From: Alphaproteobacteria bacterium
GTDB taxonomy: Bacteria > Pseudomonadota > Alphaproteobacteria > Micavibrionales > Micavibrionaceae
DNA: 64,000 nucleotides
NCBI GenBank assembly: GCA_021775955.1
Contig: JAJFGU010000022.1
Span: forward strand, 124,001-188,000
Direction: 5' to 3'
Part shown: positions 35,711 through 43,936 of the stretch, piece by piece
How positions within the stretch are numbered: the first letter of the stretch is position 1
Layout of the letters: each line of letters opens with the position of its first letter
The notes under the pieces: generated by a model
Seen by the model: only the letters and a program-made list of their open reading frames with translations
The model's database searches: none
What the model was told of the DNA's origin: nothing
Made by a program: the position numbers and the translations under genes

Positions 35711-36670
35711 TTAGAGAAGCCCCAACTCTTCGCGCTTCTGCTGCACCATCAGCATATCAGCCCAGACGGCTTTTTTCTGGCCGGGCGTACGCAACAGATA
35801 ATCAGGGTGATAGGTGGCAATAGCCGGGATCATCTCGGCTTCACCGCGCAACTCCTGTGTTTGCGGCTCATAGCCGTGCCAGGTCTTGCGCATGCGGGAA
35901 ATACTGTCCGCCCGGCCCAGCAAAGCCTTGGCCGCCACCCCGCCACAGAAAATCAAAACTTTCGGCTTGGCCAGTTGGATATGGCGCTCGATAAACGGCA
36001 GGCTGGCTTCAATCTCACCCGGCGCGGGCGTTCTGTTGCCCGGCGGCCGCCAATTGAGAATATTCGAAATATAGACTGATTTGGCCGGGTCCTCTTCGGC
36101 GCGATCCATCCCAATGCAGGCAAAGATTTTATCCAAAAGCTGCCCGCTGACCCCGACGAAGGGCTTGCCCAGCCGATCCTCATCCGCGCCCGGCGCCTCA
36201 CCGACCAGCATCACCGGCGCCTCTGGGTTGCCATCGCAAAACACCAGATTGGTCGCGGTTTGCTTCAACGCAATGCCTTCAAATTCGGCAATCGCCTCGC
36301 GTAATTCCTCAAGGCTCCCCGCCGCCTGCGCCAGCTTGAGCGCCGCCGCCCGTGCGTCCGATGCGCCCAAAGGGGTATGATCTTGCGTCGCTGCTGATGC
36401 GCTTTTCACCCCCTGCGGTCCTCGCAACGCCTCAAGCGCAGCGGAAACACCGCCGCCCCCCAGATCGGAGCCAGAAGCCACCTCATCTCCTCTTGGGATT
36501 GAATTATGTAAAATAGAAATGGGAGAGGCAACATTTTGGCTACTTTGGCCACCGGAAAGGGTAGCAATCTTCGTCCGATCGACCGGCTCTTTCGCCAGAG
36601 CTTCATCCACCCCGTTATCGGCATACCACTCAAGCGCGGCTCTATATGCTGTTTGCGACATATTGTTCAT
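35711..36670 (-). CDS. Uracil-DNA glycosylase, family 4-type
   Basis: Removes uracil from DNA. The C-terminal 200 residues are a clear UDG-F4 fold: LVGEAPGADEDRLGKPFVG (water-activating and uracil-binding loop), ILNWRPPGNRTP and YHPDYLLR. Two positions that carry Cys in many relatives (GCALK-type and E-x-x-x-C-LPF) are Ile and Ser here, so an Fe-S cluster is unlikely. The N-terminal about 115 residues are a low-conservation linker, a common feature of alphaproteobacterial forms, and include a stretch coming from an AT-rich string discussed in findings. Confidence 0.88.
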   Translation of the reverse strand: MNNMSQTAYRAALEWYADNGVDEALAKEPVDRTKIATLSGGQSSQNVASPISILHNSIPRGDEVASGSDLGGGGVSAALEALRGPQGVKSASAATQDHTPLGASDARAAALKLAQAAGSLEELREAIAEFEGIALKQTATNLVFCDGNPEAPVMLVGEAPGADEDRLGKPFVGVSGQLLDKIFACIGMDRAEEDPAKSVYISNILNWRPPGNRTPAPGEIEASLPFIERHIQLAKPKVLIFCGGVAAKALLGRADSISRMRKTWHGYEPQTQELRGEAEMIPAIATYHPDYLLRTPGQKKAVWADMLMVQQKREELGLL

Positions 36671-36770
36671 TTTACCCTAAAAAACCCGGCGATTTACCTG
36701 TATACTCAGAGTTTAGCGCTCTCCTGCGCGTTGTCGAGTGATCTTTCAATTCTGTTCAGGGTTAATGCAT

Positions 36771-38408
36771 ATGCCAGAGTCCGTCCGATCAGACCGCGAA
36801 AACATGGAATATGATGCTGTTGTAGTCGGCGCCGGACCATCCGGGCTGGCCTGTGGCATTCGCCTGAAACAACTCAATCCGGAAATCAATGTCTGTATCC
36901 TTGAAAAAGGTTCCGAGGTCGGGGCGCATCTTCTTTCTGGTGCAGTGTTTGAACCGCATGCCCTGAACGAACTTATTCCCGACTGGAAGGAAAAAGGCGC
37001 GCCCTTAAATACCCCGGTGACAAAAGACAAATTTATGCTGCTGACAAAAAGCAGCGCCATTGCTCTGCCGACCCCGCCGCAAATGCACAACAAGGGCAAT
37101 TACATTATTTCGCTCGGCATGCTGGCGCGCTGGTTAGGCGCACAAGCCGAAGAGCTCGGCGTGGAAATATTCCCCGGCTTTGCCGCTGCCGAAGTGCTTT
37201 ATAATGATGAAGGCGCGGTTATAGGTGTTGCCACCGGCGATATGGGGCTGGACGCGCAAGGCGGCAAGACCGAACAATTCGAGCCCGGCATGGAGCTGCA
37301 CGCGCGGCAAACCATTTTCGCCGAGGGCTGTCACGGCTCGCTGACCAAGAGGCTGATCGAAAAATATGATCTGCGTGCAAACAGCGATCCGCAAACCTAC
37401 GGCATCGGTATTAAAGAGCTTTGGGAAGTCGCACCCGATAAACACCAGCAGGGTTTAACCATGCACAGTATCGGCTGGCCGATGGATTCCAAAACCTATG
37501 GCGGCTCTTTTATTTATCACCTCGAAGACAATCAGGTGGCGGTCGGTTTTGTCATTGGACTTGATTACCAAAACCCGCATCTATCCCCTTATGATGAAAT
37601 GCAGCGCTTCAAGCTCCATCCGAAAATCAAACCATTGTTTGAAGGCGGACGACGCATTTCTTACGGCGCGCGGGCGCTGGTTGAAGGCGGGTTTCAATCC
37701 CTGCCTAAACTGACCTTCCCCGGCGGTCTGCTGATCGGCGATACCGCCGGTTTTCTCAATGTACCCAAAATCAAAGGCAATCATACGGCCATGAAATCCG
37801 GCATGGTGGCGGCCGAGGCCATTCATCAATTCCTCTCTGAAACCCAGGATTGGGGTGGAGAATGCATAAAATACGAAGAAAACCTCAAAAAATCATGGGT
37901 CTATGCCGAGCTCAAAAAAACCCGCAATATCCGCCCCGGCTTCCACAAAGGGCTGTGGTTTGGCCTCATTAATGCGGCCTGGGAAACCCTTACCATGGGC
38001 CTTTCCCCCTGGACGCTGAAAAACCACGCCGACCATGATACACTCAAAAAAGCCAGTGATTGCAACAAGATAACCTACCCCAAGCCCGATGGTGTCGTTA
38101 CATTCGACAAATTAACCTCGGTCTCGCTCTCCAGCACCAATCATGCGGAAAACCAGCCTTGCCATTTGGTGCTAAAAGACCCGAATATCCCTGTAGACGT
38201 CAATTTAAAGGAATATGACGAACCGGCGCAGCGTTATTGTCCGGCCGGTGTTTACGAAATTATTAACGATGATGCGGGACAATTAAAGTTGCAGATAAAC
38301 TCGCAAAATTGCGTGCACTGCAAGACCTGTGACATAAAGGACCCGTCACAAAATATAGATTGGGTCACACCGCAGGGGGGAGACGGACCGAACTACCCAA
38401 ATATGTAG
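36771..38408 (+). CDS. Electron transfer flavoprotein-ubiquinone oxidoreductase
   Basis: Membrane-associated flavo-iron-sulfur enzyme passing electrons from ETF (fatty acid and amino acid oxidation) to ubiquinone. The FAD dinucleotide fold is near the N-terminus (DAVVVGAGPSGLACGIRL), the ubiquinone-binding region in the middle, and a C-terminal 4Fe-4S ferredoxin motif CVHCKTCDIKDP with an earlier Cys in RYCPAGVYE. The ATG at 36771 is chosen (GGG 9 nt upstream); an in-frame GTG at 36738 is less likely. It is followed by the TPR and ispE genes. Confidence 0.95.
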   Translation: MPESVRSDRENMEYDAVVVGAGPSGLACGIRLKQLNPEINVCILEKGSEVGAHLLSGAVFEPHALNELIPDWKEKGAPLNTPVTKDKFMLLTKSSAIALPTPPQMHNKGNYIISLGMLARWLGAQAEELGVEIFPGFAAAEVLYNDEGAVIGVATGDMGLDAQGGKTEQFEPGMELHARQTIFAEGCHGSLTKRLIEKYDLRANSDPQTYGIGIKELWEVAPDKHQQGLTMHSIGWPMDSKTYGGSFIYHLEDNQVAVGFVIGLDYQNPHLSPYDEMQRFKLHPKIKPLFEGGRRISYGARALVEGGFQSLPKLTFPGGLLIGDTAGFLNVPKIKGNHTAMKSGMVAAEAIHQFLSETQDWGGECIKYEENLKKSWVYAELKKTRNIRPGFHKGLWFGLINAAWETLTMGLSPWTLKNHADHDTLKKASDCNKITYPKPDGVVTFDKLTSVSLSSTNHAENQPCHLVLKDPNIPVDVNLKEYDEPAQRYCPAGVYEIINDDAGQLKLQINSQNCVHCKTCDIKDPSQNIDWVTPQGGDGPNYPNM

Positions 38409-38420
38409 AAAGGCTCTATA

Positions 38421-40244
38421 TTGTCTAAGATGAATACAATAACAAAAACGAAAGCTATAACCGCATTGGTGGCGACCTGCCTGATTGGCATAGGCACCGG
38501 CGTTTCTCTGGCCGCTGGCGACGTGGAAACGCCAAAGGAAATCAGAGTAGAAACCCTGGCCAGTGTTGAAACCACCGCGGGCAGTGCAGCCTCTCAAACA
38601 AAGTTCAACCCCTTTAACGGCACCAGCATTGCCGGGCATTATCTCTCTGGCCGCTTCGCCCAGCAGCATCACGACTGGGCCAGCGCCAACGTCTTTATGA
38701 GCCGGGTGTTAAAAATCGACCCGAATGACGCCGATTTGATGAAAAAATCCATGGTACTGGCCATGGGCTCGGGCGATGCAGACAACGCCGTTGCCATGGC
38801 CGCAAATGTTTTAAAGGAAGAACCGGACAGCTCTCTTGCTTTGCTTTTCCTCGCCACCGATGCCTTCAAGCGCAAAGATTATGACGGCGCCGCGAAATTT
38901 ATTGCCCAGGTCCCGGAAAGCGGATTGTCCGACTTTATTATGCCACTGCTTAAAAGCTGGAGTGAAGCTGCGAACGGGAAATTTGAGACGGCCAATCTGC
39001 AAGACAATTCCATTCATATCTATCACGCCATTTTGATCGCCGATTATCTCGGTAAGAAGGACATGATCGCGCCGCTTTTACAGGAAGCTTTGAAAATTGA
39101 AAATCTCTCGGCGCGCAGTGTTGAACGTATCGCCGATGTCTTTGTCCATATTGGCAAGGACAAAGCCGCGATCGACCTCTATCAAAGAGTCTTACAAACC
39201 GTACCCGATTACACCGGCGTCACGGATAAAATTAAAACACTCGAATCCGGCAAAAAAACAGACGCGTTTAAAACCGTCAACACACCGGAAAAAGGGGTTT
39301 CGCTGGCGCTGCTCGATACGGCGCAGACCCTGTTCCATGAATACAGCGATGACTCGGCGCGGGTTTTTGGCCACATGTCTTTGTTCACCGAAGCCGATCA
39401 GGACGAAGCCAAAATGCTGCTCGCCCATATCGCCTCGCGGCATGAGCGCTACGGCCAGGCGATCGAGCATTACAAAAGCATCTCACCCACTAACGAAAAT
39501 TATCTCGATGCGCGCCGCCGCGCCGCCAGCCTGCTGGAGGAAACCAAGCGCAAAGAAGAAGCGCTGGTCGAATTGCAAAGCCTGGTCGACAATCACAATG
39601 ACCTGGAATCCCTGATCCAGATCGGCGATCTTTACCGCCATGACGAAGACTTCGGAAAGGCGCTGGAATACTACAACAAATCCGCAAAGAAATTCGGCAA
39701 AACAATCCCGGCCGATTACTGGCACCTGCATTATGTGCGCGGCATGTCCTACGAGCGCCTCGGCAAATGGAAGCAGGCCGAAGCCGACTTAAAGGCCGCC
39801 CTGTCCTTCCAGCCCAACCATCCTTTTGTACTCAATTATTTGGGCTATGCCTGGGCGGATCAGGGCACCAATCTTGAGGAATCTTTATCCATGATCCGCA
39901 AAGCGTCCGCCTTGCGCCCCTCGGATGGTTATATCACCGACTCGCTGGGCTGGGTTTTGTACCGCATGGGCCATTACGAAGAAGCCGTGCCGCATCTTGA
40001 AAAAGCGGTTGAGCTCCTTCCTTACGACCCGGTTGTGAACGACCATCTTGGCGATGCCTATTGGCGCGTCACACGTAAATTAGAGGCCAAATTCCAGTGG
40101 AACCGCGCCCGCAATTATGCCGAAGATGGCGATGAAAAACTGGTGACACAAATCGCGCAAAAACTGGCTCGCGGCCTGACCGATCCACCCGTGGTGCGCG
40201 CGTCCAACACCATCGAAGGCGACAAGGGCGTTCTCAGCCCCTAA
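38421..40244 (+). CDS. Exported tetratricopeptide repeat protein
   Basis: It is 607 aa with an N-terminal signal peptide (cleavage near VSLAAGD). Multiple TPR units run from about residue 60 to 590, clearest near HPFVLNYLGYAWADQG, DGYITDSLGWVLYRMGHYEEA and DPVVNDHLGDAYWRVTRK. It is likely periplasmic and may scaffold envelope proteins. The start is TTG at 38421 with AAAGG 8 nt upstream; the ATG at 38430 is the alternative. This ETF-QO/TPR/ispE order is shared among alphaproteobacteria. Confidence 0.88.
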   Translation: MSKMNTITKTKAITALVATCLIGIGTGVSLAAGDVETPKEIRVETLASVETTAGSAASQTKFNPFNGTSIAGHYLSGRFAQQHHDWASANVFMSRVLKIDPNDADLMKKSMVLAMGSGDADNAVAMAANVLKEEPDSSLALLFLATDAFKRKDYDGAAKFIAQVPESGLSDFIMPLLKSWSEAANGKFETANLQDNSIHIYHAILIADYLGKKDMIAPLLQEALKIENLSARSVERIADVFVHIGKDKAAIDLYQRVLQTVPDYTGVTDKIKTLESGKKTDAFKTVNTPEKGVSLALLDTAQTLFHEYSDDSARVFGHMSLFTEADQDEAKMLLAHIASRHERYGQAIEHYKSISPTNENYLDARRRAASLLEETKRKEEALVELQSLVDNHNDLESLIQIGDLYRHDEDFGKALEYYNKSAKKFGKTIPADYWHLHYVRGMSYERLGKWKQAEADLKAALSFQPNHPFVLNYLGYAWADQGTNLEESLSMIRKASALRPSDGYITDSLGWVLYRMGHYEEAVPHLEKAVELLPYDPVVNDHLGDAYWRVTRKLEAKFQWNRARNYAEDGDEKLVTQIAQKLARGLTDPPVVRASNTIEGDKGVLSP

Positions 40245-40250
40245 AACCCC

Positions 40251-41165
40251 ATGACCTCAACGCAAACCAATAAAGTCCTGACAATATTCGCTCCGGCCAA
40301 GATCAATCTGTATCTGCATGTCACCGGGCGGCTGGACAATGGCTATCACTCTTTGGATTCCATGGTTGCCTTTAGCGACGTGGGGGACGAGGTGCGCATC
40401 GAACCGGCACTGATGGATTTTACCTTTAACGTCCAGGGCCCTTATGGCGGCGGGTTTTCACCCAAGGAAATCGACGCCAGCCCCAATTCCTCCAACCTTG
40501 TGGTGCGTGCGGTCTGGGCCTTATCACAGGCAGCGCAGAAAGTGCCAAAAGTCAAAGTCACTCTGACCAAAAACCTGCCGCTGGCCTCCGGCATGGGTGG
40601 CGGCTCCAGTGACGCGGCGGCAGTGCTCTGGGGCCTGTGCGAATATTGGGGCATCTCGCGCCAGTCTGCCTATCTGCCCGCGCTCATGGCCACGCTCGGC
40701 GCTGATGTGCCGGTGTGTCTGAATTGCGAGCCTGCACGCCTGCGCGGCATTGGTGACATTTTTGACCCCGTACCGCCCATGCCCGAAATTCCCGTTGTGC
40801 TGGTTCATCCCGGCAAAGCCTGCCCGACGGCGCAGGTATTTTCCCGCTATAGCGGCGACTTTCATGATCCGGGACCGCTGCCGGAAACGCTCGATAATGT
40901 TGCGGAGCTCGCCGCGTTTTTGCAGCAAAAAGACAACGACCTTTATGATGCCGCCCGCAAGATTGTACCCGACATTGAAAATGCACAGCGCGTGATTGAT
41001 GCGCAAGGAGGGTGCCGCCTGGCGCGCATGTCCGGCTCCGGCGCCACCTGTTTCGGATTGTTCGAGTCGGAAAAACAGGCGCGCGACGCCGCCGGTACAA
41101 TCGCGTTTGAAAACCCCGACTGGTGGGTTAAACCCGGCTGGCTGAATAGACCGGAGCGGTATTAG
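40251..41165 (+). CDS. ispE: 4-diphosphocytidyl-2-C-methyl-D-erythritol kinase
   Basis: GHMP kinase of the MEP isoprenoid pathway. Substrate motif APAKINLYLHVTGR at the N-terminus, the ATP-binding glycine-rich loop LPLASGMGGGSSDAAA, and motif 3 MSGSGATCFGLF near the C-terminus. It is 304 aa, complete, and begins 6 nt after the TPR gene. Confidence 0.95.
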   Translation: MTSTQTNKVLTIFAPAKINLYLHVTGRLDNGYHSLDSMVAFSDVGDEVRIEPALMDFTFNVQGPYGGGFSPKEIDASPNSSNLVVRAVWALSQAAQKVPKVKVTLTKNLPLASGMGGGSSDAAAVLWGLCEYWGISRQSAYLPALMATLGADVPVCLNCEPARLRGIGDIFDPVPPMPEIPVVLVHPGKACPTAQVFSRYSGDFHDPGPLPETLDNVAELAAFLQQKDNDLYDAARKIVPDIENAQRVIDAQGGCRLARMSGSGATCFGLFESEKQARDAAGTIAFENPDWWVKPGWLNRPERY

Positions 41166-41178
41166 ATTCTTCCTTTGC

Positions 41179-41276
41179 TGTCATCGCCTGAATCCACACG
41201 GTGAATTCTAAGGCGATCCATGTATTGCAGGTGGATTCCCTTAGAATTTTTAAAGATAAAAATTCAGGGAATGACA
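41179..41276. repeat. 98-bp nested palindromic element downstream of ispE
   Basis: The ends TGTCATCGCCTGAA (41179-41192) and TTCAGGGAATGACA (41263-41276) are inverted repeats with two mismatches. Inside, ATTCTAAGGCGATCC pairs with GGATTCCCTTAGAAT, again with two mismatches, and GAATTTTT pairs with AAAAATTC. The layout suggests a MITE-like or dispersed palindromic repeat; it may also act as a terminator for ispE and the convergent gene. Confidence 0.6.
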
Positions 41277-41300
41277 CCAAATAGATTCACATGGTGGAGC

Positions 41301-41708
41301 CTAATTACCAGGCTCCGCTTTTGGCACATCTGCATATCTAGAGCATGTTTGTATATTTGAGTTAGAAGGATTTGCCGCTTCTAAAGCTTCAAGCTCTACC
41401 TTCATATCTTTAAGCTCAGCTTTTAAACAATCACGCTCCTCACGCAGAGGATTTATAATAAACTTACGATAAAAATTAATACAACTGACCGTTGTAAGCA
41501 TCGTCGTTGCAAAACCAAGCCCGCCACCTGTTAGAAACCAATCGCCTGGCGAACCCCTGAGATCATCTGGAAGATAAAAACTTCCGCCAAAGATAAGCCC
41601 CATACCAACAACCATCGGCGTGATTGCAATTCCAATAGCGCCCGCAGCCTCTCTAAAAGTCGGGGCGATACCTGTAATAATACGGTTTTCTTTTTGCTCT
41701 TCGTTCAT
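41301..41708 (-). CDS. Small membrane protein with C-terminal coiled coil, unknown
   Basis: It is 135 aa. Two hydrophobic helices (about 22-45 and 58-78) separated by a Gly/Asp turn, then a basic anchor and a Leu/Glu heptad stretch (ERDCLKAELKDMKVELEALEA) likely to form a coiled coil. A strong ribosome binding site (AAAAGGAG, 6 nt before the ATG) supports expression. No family recognised. Divergent from an XRE regulator with 117 bp between. Confidence 0.65.
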   Translation of the reverse strand: MNEEQKENRIITGIAPTFREAAGAIGIAITPMVVGMGLIFGGSFYLPDDLRGSPGDWFLTGGGLGFATTMLTTVSCINFYRKFIINPLREERDCLKAELKDMKVELEALEAANPSNSNIQTCSRYADVPKAEPGN

Positions 41709-41825
41709 TGCGGTCTCCTTTTTTAATATGAAAACCTATAAGCGAAACCCACATTTTTGTCCATTTTTATGTTATTAAATACAATATAAATTGTATTATT
41801 TACCTTTTTTAGCTAGAATAAAGGT

Positions 41826-42503
41826 ATGATTTCACCGGAACAAATTCGCGCGGCAAGGGGGTTATTAGGCTGGACCCAGCTGGATTTGGCAAAAAACTGC
41901 CGGCTTTCCAAAACCGTCGTCAATAATGTGGAGCGGCAACTGGTCAAGCCGCGCACTCGGACCCTCGAGGTCATACGCAAAAAGTTTACCGATCAAGGCG
42001 TGGAATTTCTCGGCGAGTTTGGCGTTGACCTCAAAAAAGATATCTTCAACGTCACTACTTACGAAGGACACGACAGCTTTCCCCGGTACTTGCAGGATAT
42101 TGTTGATACCGTCAAAGGAACTGGTATCGAGCCCGTGCACTTTAATGTTGATGATGCGCTCGCCATTCAGCAAGGCTACCAGAAAATCTACCACCAATAT
42201 TTCAAAGACCTTTCGCGTTTTGGTGTTCGCGAGCGTGTCCTGGTTCGCGAAGGTGATATGACGCGCTACGCTCCGTATGAGACAACGTCCTATCGGTGGA
42301 TGCCGAAGGATTTGTTCAGCCAGAACGGTTATTCCGTTTACGGCGACACCTACAGCATTTTTACATTCGGCGAGGTTAACCGGGTGATCAATATTATAAA
42401 CCCATTGGTAGCCGACATCTTTCGCAAGCAATTTGAAGCGACCTGGAGGCAATCAAAACCACAGCCAAAAGCTCCCTGTCTTTATGAGCAATATGAAGAT
42501 TAA
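41826..42503 (+). CDS. XRE-family regulator with a C-terminal effector-like domain
   Basis: An N-terminal helix-turn-helix (about 1-65: IRAARGLLGWTQLDLAKNCRLSKTVVNNVE in two segments) is followed by about 150 residues that are not a standard Cro/CI extension. The end of the protein (FGEVNRVINIINPLVADIFRKQF) resembles the last helix-strand unit of TrmB-type effector domains; this is a weak resemblance. It is convergent with the PLP-fold gene (4-nt stop overlap) and divergent from the small membrane protein, so it may control one or both. Confidence 0.75.
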   Translation: MISPEQIRAARGLLGWTQLDLAKNCRLSKTVVNNVERQLVKPRTRTLEVIRKKFTDQGVEFLGEFGVDLKKDIFNVTTYEGHDSFPRYLQDIVDTVKGTGIEPVHFNVDDALAIQQGYQKIYHQYFKDLSRFGVRERVLVREGDMTRYAPYETTSYRWMPKDLFSQNGYSVYGDTYSIFTFGEVNRVINIINPLVADIFRKQFEATWRQSKPQPKAPCLYEQYED

Positions 42504-43552
42504 TCTAAAGCAACCGGGTCATAACGCTCGGCCTTATCGTAACCGATCACAAGAATCTTTTGATCCCTTACGTTTTCCGCAAGTTGCAAAGCCACCGCCA
42601 AACCTGCTTTTGTTGTGCGCCCCAGATCACTTATCTCTTCTAAATCTGTATCCCAGTGTGGCAAAGGTGAAGGGGTGTCATTATTCTCAACCAATTCTTT
42701 ATATTCTTCATCTGTTTCCCTGTCGCTCACAAGCACCACCTCATCAATCATACCTTCTTTAACCGCATTTCTAATATGCGGAAAATCAATATCATTAAAG
42801 CTAGTTCCTGGAAGCTTATGCCTTGATAAGGTCCCGGGATTAATTCCAAACAGCTCCTTATACCGACCCGGATACTTTAGGTCATAAGCCACGGCCGCCT
42901 GAAAGGTTTCATAAGCGACAATCTGGACACTCGGTTTTAATACGCGTCCTATTCCTAAAATATTTGATCCGTTACCGACCGCCGGAACAAAGCAATCGAT
43001 TCCTTCTCCTGAAACTTCCGTGCCAATATGTCCCAGAGCCTCAAGGGTGATGTCGTTGTTTGAATACTCTCTGGAACCTTCGATCAAAGCACCCATGGAA
43101 TGGTTCAAATAAAACACATCTCGATTGGTTACTAAGTAGCGTTTTACAAACCCGGGAAATCCACTGATATACTTTGGTGCGGATGTAAATAATAAATGTG
43201 ATTTGTCTGGAAGATGTTCAAGGATTGCGTTCTCGCGCGCTTTTTCGCCACCTTCTGGGATAGCGACAAAACATTCATACCCCAAATCTTTTCCCAGACC
43301 TGCAAATGAAACACCTGCTGATCCGGATGTTGTTTCAAGAACTTTACATCCTGGTTTTATTAAACCCGCTTGCTCGTAATGATAATAGAGGTATAAAAAT
43401 ACCCGATCATAATGACTGCCATAGGGAAGATCGCACTCCCTTTTAATAACAATCCTATTGCCATTGGGTACAGCCCCCTCATAAGGGACCAAAGCCGTGT
43501 TAGAAACCTGCGCAAACAGGCTTTGGTATAGATCTTCCCTGTTTTTTTCCAT
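42500..43552 (-). CDS. PLP fold type II (cysteine synthase-like) protein lacking the catalytic lysine
   Basis: It is 350 aa, similar in layout to cysteine synthase and threonine synthase: IKRECDLPYGSHYDRV (equivalent of the N-P-x-G-S-V-K-D-R motif), then GLIKPGCKVLETTSGSAGVSFA (equivalent of T-S-G-N-T-G) and a glycine loop VPAVGNGSNILGIGRVL. The Schiff-base lysine is Tyr48 here, and the Asn that contacts the cofactor is Ser78. The rest of the fold, including a VGxE-like AYE site, is kept. It is likely a pseudoenzyme or an unusual subgroup. The start at 43552 (MEKNRED) has GGCGG 7 nt upstream. Confidence 0.7.
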   Translation of the reverse strand: MEKNREDLYQSLFAQVSNTALVPYEGAVPNGNRIVIKRECDLPYGSHYDRVFLYLYYHYEQAGLIKPGCKVLETTSGSAGVSFAGLGKDLGYECFVAIPEGGEKARENAILEHLPDKSHLLFTSAPKYISGFPGFVKRYLVTNRDVFYLNHSMGALIEGSREYSNNDITLEALGHIGTEVSGEGIDCFVPAVGNGSNILGIGRVLKPSVQIVAYETFQAAVAYDLKYPGRYKELFGINPGTLSRHKLPGTSFNDIDFPHIRNAVKEGMIDEVVLVSDRETDEEYKELVENNDTPSPLPHWDTDLEEISDLGRTTKAGLAVALQLAENVRDQKILVIGYDKAERYDPVALD

Positions 43553-43702
43553 TTTTATACCGCCGAAAATTATTCTAACTCTTGTAAAATAGGGAGACAA
43601 CCTACATTACGTTATATCTTATGTCAAACTTACTAAGGTCGGTCGCGGTAGAAATAGGAATTTTTTCTTTACATTTGCACAAGTTTTAGCCTATCATGGT
43701 GC

Positions 43703-43912
43703 ATGAAAACACCATCACTCTATTCCCAGCTTTTGAATTATGTAAAATATAAAAATGAAGGTAGAAGCAAGGCGTGTAATGACGAAACGCTGCCTTCCGT
43801 CTTATTCTTAACGCAAATGACTATACGCCTTAAAAACAAGGCCTTAGGGGTTTTTAAAAAAATCTGGGAAAACGAAATGGATAAAACCTTCTTTCCCTTG
43901 CTATATCAATAG
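43703..43912 (+). CDS. Possible small protein, weak support
   Basis: It is 69 aa, basic, in a 384-bp gap between the PLP-fold and PodJ-like genes. There is no clear ribosome binding site and no family resemblance. The 5' part contains the AT-rich string TTGAATTATGTAAAATA (43733-43749) also found at 36499, which argues that this part is repeat-derived. Nothing else was seen in the gap. Confidence 0.2.
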   Translation: MKTPSLYSQLLNYVKYKNEGRSKACNDETLPSVLFLTQMTIRLKNKALGVFKKIWENEMDKTFFPLLYQ

Positions 43913-43936
43913 GTTACAGTGGTTTTAGGCAGTTTT

